Assembly: GCA_947561585.1 (NCBI GenBank)
Contig: CANNZV010001122.1
Span: forward strand, 62,001 to 126,000
Direction of reading: 5' to 3'
Length of the DNA stretch: 64,000 nt
DNA from: Caprella mutica
Taxonomy: Eukaryota; Arthropoda; Malacostraca; Amphipoda; Caprellidae
Under the pieces are notes generated by a model that was not told where the DNA came from, did no database searches, and saw only the letters and a list, made by a program, of their open reading frames with translations. Numbering within the stretch: the stretch's first letter is position 1; the number at the start of each line of letters is the position of its first letter. Of the stretch, positions 58,001 to 64,000 are shown in pieces. Position numbers and translations under genes: made by a program.

Positions 58001-61000
58001 AGCTACATAAATAATTAGAATATCTAGTTAAATTGGAATTAATATATAGTTTTATTTTCATACGATCGAAAAACTCGGATCTTATACCGTATAGGTAAAT
58101 AATGCGATTCAAATTATAATACGTTTCTTTATTGTTGTTGGTGAAGTTGAAAATGAACATGTGCAAAAAAATAATTGGCACATATAGTGTCTTCGGCCAG
58201 TCAGTATATCTCGTATGTATCTCGCTAAGTCAGTATATCTCGTATGTATCTCGCTAAGTCAGTATATCTAGTATGTGTCTCGCTAAGTCAGTATATCTCG
58301 GATGTGTCTCGCTAAGTCAGTATATCTCGTATATGTCTCGCTAAGTCAGTATATCTCGTATGTGTCTCGCTAAGTCAGTATATCTCGTATGTATCTCGCT
58401 AAGTCAGTATATCTCGTATGTGTCTCGCTAAGTCAGTATATCTCGTATGTGTCTCGCTAAGTCAGTATATCTCGTATGTGTCTCGCTAAGTCAGTATATC
58501 TCGTATGTGTCTCGCTAAGTCAGTATATCTCGTATGTATCTCGATAAGTCAGTATATCTCGATGTGTCTCGCTAAGTCAGTATATCTCGTATATGTCTCG
58601 CTAAGTCAGTATATCTCGTATGTATCTCGCTAAGTCAGTATATCTCGTATGTGTCTCGCTAAGTCAGTATATCTCGTATGTGTCTCGCTAAGTCAGTATA
58701 TCTCGTATGTGTCTCGCTAAGTCAGTATATCTCGTATGTATCTCGATAAGTCAGTATATCTCGATGTGTCTCGCTAAGTCAGTATATCTCGATGTGTCTC
58801 GCTAAGTCAGTATATCTCGTATGTCTCTCCCTAAGTCAGTATATCTCGTATGTGTCTCTCTAAGTCAGTATATCTCGTATGTGTCTCGCTAAGTCAGTAT
58901 ATCTCGTATGTGTCTCGTTAAGTCAGTATATCTCGTATGTATCTCGCTAAGTCAGTATATATCTCGTATGTGTCTCGCTAAGTCAGTATATCTCCTATGT
59001 ATCTCGATAAGTCAGTATATCTCGTATGTCTCTCCCTAAGTCAGTATATCTCGTATGTCTCTCGATAAGTCAGTATATCTCGTATGTGTCTCGCTAAGTC
59101 AGCATATCTCGTATGTCTCTCCCTATGTCAGTATATCTCGTATGTGTCTCGCTAAGTCAGTATATTTCGTATGTCTCTCCCTAAGTCAGTATATCTCGTA
59201 TGTCTCTCCCTAAGTCAGTATATCTCGTATGTCTCTCCCTAAGTCAGTATATCTCGTATGTCTCTCCCTAAGTCAGTATATCTCGTATGTCTCTCCCTAA
59301 GTCAGTATATCTCGTATGTCTCTCCCTAAGTCAGTATATCTCGCTGTTGCCAAGCTACTAAACTTCCAAATGGATTGGCGGTAAAAAAGATCCAGACTCT
59401 AACATAGAAACAGAGCCAGTTGCCATACTTCGCTTCTGTGCCTTCATGGCCTTTTTTGTCTATATTCTACGGCCTTCTTTGCCTTCATGGCCTTCTTTGC
59501 CAATATTCTACGGCCTTCTTTGCCTTCATTCCACGGCCTTCAACAGATATAACCTGTGATAATATACCGAAAAAACTATACGAATTATCGTATTCCGAAA
59601 GTATCCATTATCAAATTGAGTTAAAATGACAACAACAAAAATTTATATGACCAAAAATGTGGTTCTGTCCGATAATTCAAATCCCTAACACGTTTCGGAA
59701 ACTAAGTACACTGTCCGAAATGACTTTCAATTTTTAATTTTTTTACTCCTCCATAATTCAATCTTTGTCATTTTTTTTTAGAAACAATCTAACTTGCCTT
59801 AAATCAAAGACCTTAAACCTATAAATACTAATTATGAAATAAGATTTTGTTAAAAGGTCAACTGAATGAAAATTGATATGAAATCTGAAAATGATAACAT
59901 TGATTGTAACAACGTCATATCTATCATAATAATAATATCATCATTTACATCAATAGAGTCCATAAAAATTCATTATGATGATAATTATACTTCCTCAATA
60001 GATAGATTTTCAAACTTAATATACAGTTGCGATCAAAACTAAGGGACAAAAATTTAAAAAGCTGTATCTTCATAAATATTGGTTTTAAAATCATGAAATT
60101 TCAGTATGTTCTAAACATATTAGTATAGTACTACATACTATAAGCACAATTGATTTGAAAGACAAATAAAAAACTTATGCCATTATTAATTTTATTTGTG
60201 AATAAGTAACGTTCAAAACTAAGGGACACAAACTTGAAAACTTGGGAAATTAACACATTGAACGAGAAAGTAAGCTCAATAATTAATATTTTGTGAATAA
60301 TCCTTTGCTTTGGACCACTGCAGCACATCTGCGACTACAGGATTGGATAAGTTTACGACACTCATTAACAGAGATATTGGTCCATTCATCTTGAAGTTTG
60401 TCCCACAAATCATCGGTGTTAACTGGGTTTCGAGCCATTACCTTTTCTCCAAGTGTCTTCCACAGATTTTTTATGGGATTTAGATCAGGATTTTGATCTG
60501 GCCAATCCATTATTTCGAAATCTTGCTGTTGTAGGAAACTCAAAACACTCTTAGCTTTGTGGCACGGTGCATTATCCTGCATGAAAATTGCCCCATTTAT
60601 GCCTGAATTGTTAATAATGGGTACTACGTCATGATCTTCCAATAGATTTTTGTAGATGGAAGCATTGACTCGAGTATTCAAACGAACAAGAGGAGACGTA
60701 CCTTGAATTGAAAACATTCCAAAAACCATCACACTTCCACCTACAAACTTGACCGTTTTTTTCGTACATTTTGGGTTCAATACTTCACTTGCAGACCTAC
60801 TAACATAGTTTTTCCCATCATTTTCAAACAAATTAAACTTTCTCTCATCGCTGAAAAACACTTTTGACCACTGTTCTTCAGACCAATTCTCATGTTTGTT
60901 TCCAAACTGTAACCTCGCCATTTTATTCTTTCGACTTATCAATGGTTTCTTCCTAGGCCTTCTTGCAAATAAGCCTATCTCCTGCAGGCGTCTCGAGACA

Positions 61001-64000
61001 GTTGATCTGGCCACATCAGTAGTGTTTGTATCTTTCATTTGCCTAGAAATTGCTGCAGCGGTTGTGAAACGTTCCCTTAATACTATGCGTTGGACGGCTC
61101 TGTCTTGCCTAGCAGACGTTTTCCTGGGTCGGCCAATCTTGTTAGGACTCAGGACACGGCCAGAATCTTCATAAGTTTTCACAATTCTTCCAATGACACT
61201 CTTCGAACGATTAACTCTTTCTGCAATCTCTCGGACACTTAAATTCTGTTTGTGCAACTTAATAATAGTCATACGGAGAGCATCATCAACTTTTTGCCTG
61301 TTAGCCATGATTGATCGAGACAGAGTGTTTACAAATGATTTGGCACATCTATTTCTTACTCTGAATAACAGAAAACCGGATGTCAAAATCTGTTTTCAAT
61401 AATTTTTAACAATGTGTCCCTTAGTTTTGAACGTTTCTTATTCACAAATAAAATTAATAATGGCATAAGTTTTTTATTTGTCTTTCAAATCAATTGTGCT
61501 TATAGTATGTAGTACTATACTAATATGTTTACAACATACTGAAATTTCATGATTTTAAAACCAATATTTATGAAGATACAGCTTTTTAAATTTTTGTCCC
61601 TTAGTTTTGATCGCAACTGTATTTCTCTCATTGCAGTGCTGGAACATTCAAAACAAATTATTATTGTCGTTCAATGGGACTCTAGGGACATCAAAATGTA
61701 TTATTTAGTGAAGAATCACCGTGAATGTGATACCAATAGCAGGGGGTGGAATATCCAGGAAGCAGCATTCCTCTTTATGAAGATGTAAGAGTGATTAGGC
61801 ATGTTCTACTCTGTTGAAGTCAGTCACTCTTCAACTCTAATAAATTAAAGGGATATCAGTATTATGCAATAAAATGTATAGAATTTTAGCACAATGACTA
61901 CGGTTGGTACACAGAAGGTGGTACAGTTTCCATATTAACATAATTGAAGATTATTTATTATACTAGTGTATTTGCCCGTTAAAAATCACGGGTCTCCAAT
62001 AGTAATTCATCACCCGTTGTTAAGTTATATTTAAAAAATTAGAATATAATTGATTTTTTTGCATAAACTGACACTTTTATCATAGATGAAAACATTCAAA
62101 AAATTGAATAAAAACAGAAGAATTTAAATATCAAGTCAATATATTCCCGTGCGTATCATAGTTACATTCTTCATGTTTAATACCCGTCGTGTAAAAGCGG
62201 ACACCAAATAAATAAATTAACACACTAAGGAAATTATTAGTATAGATAAATGAATATAAACATATATAAATGAAGATCATTTTGAAACTCTCCTCATAAA
62301 TAGCCGTTGTGTGGTTTGTTGTATCCGCTAGTTTGTTGTACTGCACGTTTCATGATTTTTAATGACCTTACATAGGGGCTCAGGGGACGGCACGCCCCCC
62401 TATACACAATTATACATATATTAGAGTGTGTTAATATCACCTTTACTAAAATTTGTCGACATGTACTGTCGATGAAACGTCTATCAACCACTTTTAATAT
62501 CGACTCTGACACCAAAATAACACCAATGGTACCTACATTCAAATGAATATAATAATTAAATTACGCCATGGAACTGCTATGATTTCTCTGAATATGGAAA
62601 TTATGTTCGTACGTACCTCCTTGTATCTAATGTGTTATAAAATATACAAACAAAAAACTGAATAGTATTTTGATATTAATTTCTATTCGATTAATATTAC
62701 AATAAATCAATTCTATATATTTATGTAGAATAGATACCTACTGACATAAAGAAAATTTGATGATTTAATACTAGGAATAGCGTATCATAGATACCGATAT
62801 AGTAATAGTGTTAGCACTATCCATGCTGCTGATAAGATGCTAGGAAGATCCTACCTCCTACATGTCCATCAAAGTATCTCCTTACCGAATAACTTCACGC
62901 AACTATATTTGCATTTAGCGAGGTCAAGAATAATAGGTCCGGACCCTCTCTACATCCTATCAACGTTCAGTTGGAATAGCTTAGTAGGATCTCTTTGACA
63001 TTCTACATGCGTAGAATTCACCAAATACCTACGATAAATTGCTATTGATTGAAGTAGCTAACGTGTAGAATCTAGATTGCCCTACATCTATCGTGTGACA
63101 TTGGCATTCACTGACGAGTGGGAATTGATACAGCAAGCGCTTGAGGGTTAGTTGGCTTATCCCTCCAAAGTGGATCTTTGCGGTGATAAAGTGAGGCCTA
63201 ATTGCTATAGGCCTAGCGTGGGTGGTGTCATGTGTCGCCAGAATACTCTCTGTGTTGACACAATAAGGGGTGAGAAGATCTATTGGCTACAAAAGGCAAT
63301 GTTTTGTCTTTTCCTTCACTTCAATTTTACCTACGATGTCTAATAATAGATTTAGTGTGATGTTGTAAAGTAAAAATAGTGCATCGTTAGAGTAGGCATT
63401 TAAATTGTATTGAGTGGTTCTAACATACTTTTATTGATATCTTTATGAAACAGATGACAAATTTTACCTGTTTTTGTAATAAAACTAATATTTCGTAATA
63501 ATTATAATTACCCATAAATAATTAAAATTTTTATTGGTTTTCAGTATAGATTTTACTAATGAGATTATAAATACCGTAGAATTTAAGACAAAATAAAATT
63601 CTATATCAAGAATTAAATCGGAAGTAAATTATATTAATTGATTCTAATATACTTTTAATGACATCTGATAGAAACAGATGACAAAATTTATTTATTTTTC
63701 TACCTATCAACTAATATTTCGTAATAATTGACTGAAATGGAATAGTGTGATGAAACCTAATCTTTTTCGCTGTTTTACTCTCAGAGCCGAACATCCAATG
63801 GAAGCCACTGCTGAAGATCACCAGTGCCAGAACTTCCAGGAACTCAAAGATCAGGGACTGCATCAGCGGAGATCGTTACTTCCTCAACGGTCATCACTGG
63901 CATCCCCGAATGGGGCCCCTGGGGGAAATGAAATGCGTCACCTGCAACTGCACCAATGGCACCGTCAACTGCTCTCGACTTAAGTGTCCCCCCGTGTCCG
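48947..64000 (+). CDS. Chordin-like secreted protein with VWC (CR) domains, partial
   Basis: Extracellular cysteine-rich repeats of the chordin type, which bind and block BMP ligands. Exons 48947-49056, 56221-56323, 56495-56667, 56884-57025 and 63785 to beyond the window end, joined with matching phases. Domain 1 (from ADCSMSGTKFSAGDIWHP to DQCCNIC) has all ten VWC cysteines. Domain 2 runs from MCSFKGRMYNHGDTYSN to GDCCQAC. Domain 3 begins CISGDRYFLNGHHWHP, and CVTCNC follows before the sequence ends. The domains follow each other with short linkers and no CHRD domains between 1 and 2, which favours chordin-like (CHRDL) over chordin/Sog. Signal peptide exon(s) must lie upstream in 38.5-48.9 kb but were not recognised. 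Confidence 0.75.
49057..51780. other. Chordin-like intron, left part
   Basis: No exon, repeat array or element recognised. Confidence 0.4.
51782..52470. repeat. 30-bp minisatellite, 23 copies, intron of chordin-like gene
   Basis: Unit aatgaatcacttttcgaatatttcgagtcc, with regular A/C (gaata/gacta) and T/C (gtct/gtcc) variants. Since 30 is divisible by three, one frame stays open (MNHFSNISSP repeated), but there is no sign of a gene. Confidence 0.95.
52925..53003. repeat. 16-bp repeat, 5 copies
   Basis: Unit cccactctttgctttc. Confidence 0.85.
53262..54850. repeat. 25-bp minisatellite, about 63 copies (largest array)
   Basis: Unit gagaacacggacaactccctactat. Marker variants recur at exactly 225 bp (acgtac at 53778 and 54003; acatgg at 53851 and 54076), showing duplication of a nine-unit block inside the array. 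Confidence 0.95.
55080..55300. repeat. Degenerate CAACATCTT repeat
   Basis: About eight loose copies of caacatcttctcagttacac-like units of 28-35 bp. Confidence 0.65.
56221..57025 (+). CDS. Chordin-like: rest of VWC 1 and whole VWC 2
   Basis: Exons 56221-56323 (NCTSEMCPEGC...DQCCNIC), 56495-56667 (linker plus CSFKGRMYNHGDTYSN to CQLCTC) and 56884-57025 (CSIKSCPPIRC to CCQAC). Each VWC repeat is split by an intron right after the CxC core, the usual architecture in chordin-type genes. VWC 2 has an extra cysteine and about 15 extra residues just after that junction (LLCIMLEDIRLPLQNGETKC). Confidence 0.8.
58195..59345. repeat. 29-bp minisatellite, about 40 copies
   Basis: Unit tatatctcgtatgtgtctcgctaagtcag. 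The pair of variants ctcgataag/ctcgatgtg recurs about 203 bp (seven units) apart near 58540 and 58745. The last units are homogenised to a ctctccc variant. Confidence 0.95.
59435..59545. repeat. Short degenerate repeat after the 29-bp array
   Basis: Three to four copies of tacggccttctttgccttca-like units. Confidence 0.6.
60024..61619 (-). mobile_element. Tc1-like transposon with about 200-bp inverted repeats (IR/DR type)
   Basis: 1596-bp element with flanking TA at 60022-60023 and 61620-61621. Inverted repeats of about 200 bp start CAGTTGCGATCAAAACTAAG. Each carries an outer and an inner copy of the AAAACTAAGGGACA motif, one at the tip and one near the inner end, as in IR/DR-type Tc1 elements such as Minos and Sleeping Beauty. 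The two repeats differ at only a few positions by eye, suggesting a young insertion. It lies in the last intron of the chordin-like gene, opposite in orientation. Confidence 0.93.
60283..61308 (-). CDS. Tc1-family transposase, uninterrupted, third catalytic residue Lys
   Basis: 341 codons from ATG 61308 (MANRQKVDDALRM), the usual Tc1 length. The frame is open 26 codons further upstream, but this start fits the family. In order: a paired-like helix-turn-helix region (LSVREIAERVNRSKSVIGRI), the GRPR hook (NKIGRPRKTS), a second HTH, then the DDE domain. The catalytic positions read SDERKFNLF, MQDNAPCHKA and, 34 residues after the second Asp, DLNPIKNLW. Family members have Glu (PIENLW) where this copy has Lys (AAA). 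The protein is therefore full length but probably unable to catalyse transposition. Confidence 0.92.
   Translation of the reverse strand: MANRQKVDDALRMTIIKLHKQNLSVREIAERVNRSKSVIGRIVKTYEDSGRVLSPNKIGRPRKTSARQDRAVQRIVLRERFTTAAAISRQMKDTNTTDVARSTVSRRLQEIGLFARRPRKKPLISRKNKMARLQFGNKHENWSEEQWSKVFFSDERKFNLFENDGKNYVSRSASEVLNPKCTKKTVKFVGGSVMVFGMFSIQGTSPLVRLNTRVNASIYKNLLEDHDVVPIINNSGINGAIFMQDNAPCHKAKSVLSFLQQQDFEIMDWPDQNPDLNPIKNLWKTLGEKVMARNPVNTDDLWDKLQDEWTNISVNECRKLIQSCSRRCAAVVQSKGLFTKY
61963..62246 (-). mobile_element. Helitron-like non-autonomous element, copy 2
   Basis: 284 bp on the minus strand, starting TCTATACTAATAATTTCC after host A and ending in a CCCGT...ACGGG hairpin, then CTAG before host T. 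It shares long identical stretches with the copy at 1901-2185, for example the run containing acatgaagaatgtaactatg. No Rep/helicase coding is present. Confidence 0.8.
62250..63784. other. Chordin-like intron, right part
   Basis: AT-rich. A GC-rich palindromic patch near 62375-62405 (ggggctcaggggacggcacg) is probably an element fragment. No exon seen before 63785. Confidence 0.4.
63785..64000 (+). CDS. Chordin-like: start of VWC domain 3, cut by window end
   Basis: Acceptor tactctcag, entered in phase 1, matching the previous exon. It encodes a basic linker, then CISGDRYFLNGHHWHP, GEMKCVTCNC and NCSRLKCPP, the first six cysteines of a third VWC repeat. The resemblance to the third repeat of chordin-like proteins is strong. 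The exon runs off the window. Confidence 0.78.

Noticed and set aside
48947..64000. Chordin/Sog identity
   Set aside because: VWC domains 1 and 2 are joined by a short linker with no CHRD domains between, which fits chordin-like better.

Overview
The window is AT-rich, intron-rich animal nuclear DNA. It has long introns with canonical GT-AG junctions, Tc1/mariner, hAT and Helitron elements, many MITEs and an unusually heavy load of minisatellites. The gene content (dixin, ZMYND10, a chordin-like secreted BMP antagonist) and the repeat style suggest an arthropod, probably an insect. That is inference, and I cannot place the order. No bacterial-type genes, rRNA, tRNA or CRISPR arrays were seen.

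Layout: three genes, all on the + strand. (1) A dixin (DIXDC1/Ccd1-like) gene at about 3665-24591. I could join 14 exons with matching splice phases, giving about 1564 codons: a long Asn/Gln-rich N-terminal extension, then a calponin-homology domain, a coiled-coil segment and a C-terminal DIX domain. (2) A ZMYND10 gene at about 27471-38493, in seven recognised exons ending in a complete MYND zinc finger. The first coding exon was not found. Two perfect RFX X-box motifs lie about 1.1 kb upstream of the first recognised exon. (3) A chordin-like gene from 48947 to beyond the window end. Four complete exons and one partial exon encode three closely spaced VWC domains. The signal-peptide exon(s) and the 3' end were not found.

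Introns and intergenic DNA hold about 20 tandem arrays (units 13-61 bp, roughly 9-10 kb together), a 1596-bp Tc1 element whose transposase has a Lys at the third catalytic position (DD34K), two 285-bp Helitron-like elements in opposite orientation at either end of the window, hAT MITEs with recognisable 8-bp target duplications, a Harbinger-like element, mariner-like MITEs, and two MITE families sharing a 34-bp palindromic core.

Most notable: the 32-bp minisatellite at 3929-4440 is a 16-fold tandem copy of the end of dixin exon 1 together with its 5' splice site, so the intron starts with an array of candidate splice donors. Other points of interest are the paired X-boxes before ZMYND10, the MITE end that abuts the acceptor of dixin exon 9, and the intact-looking but catalytically altered Tc1 transposase. 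The three genes do not form one pathway: dixin is a Wnt/actin scaffold, ZMYND10 a dynein-arm assembly factor, and the chordin-like protein an extracellular BMP regulator.
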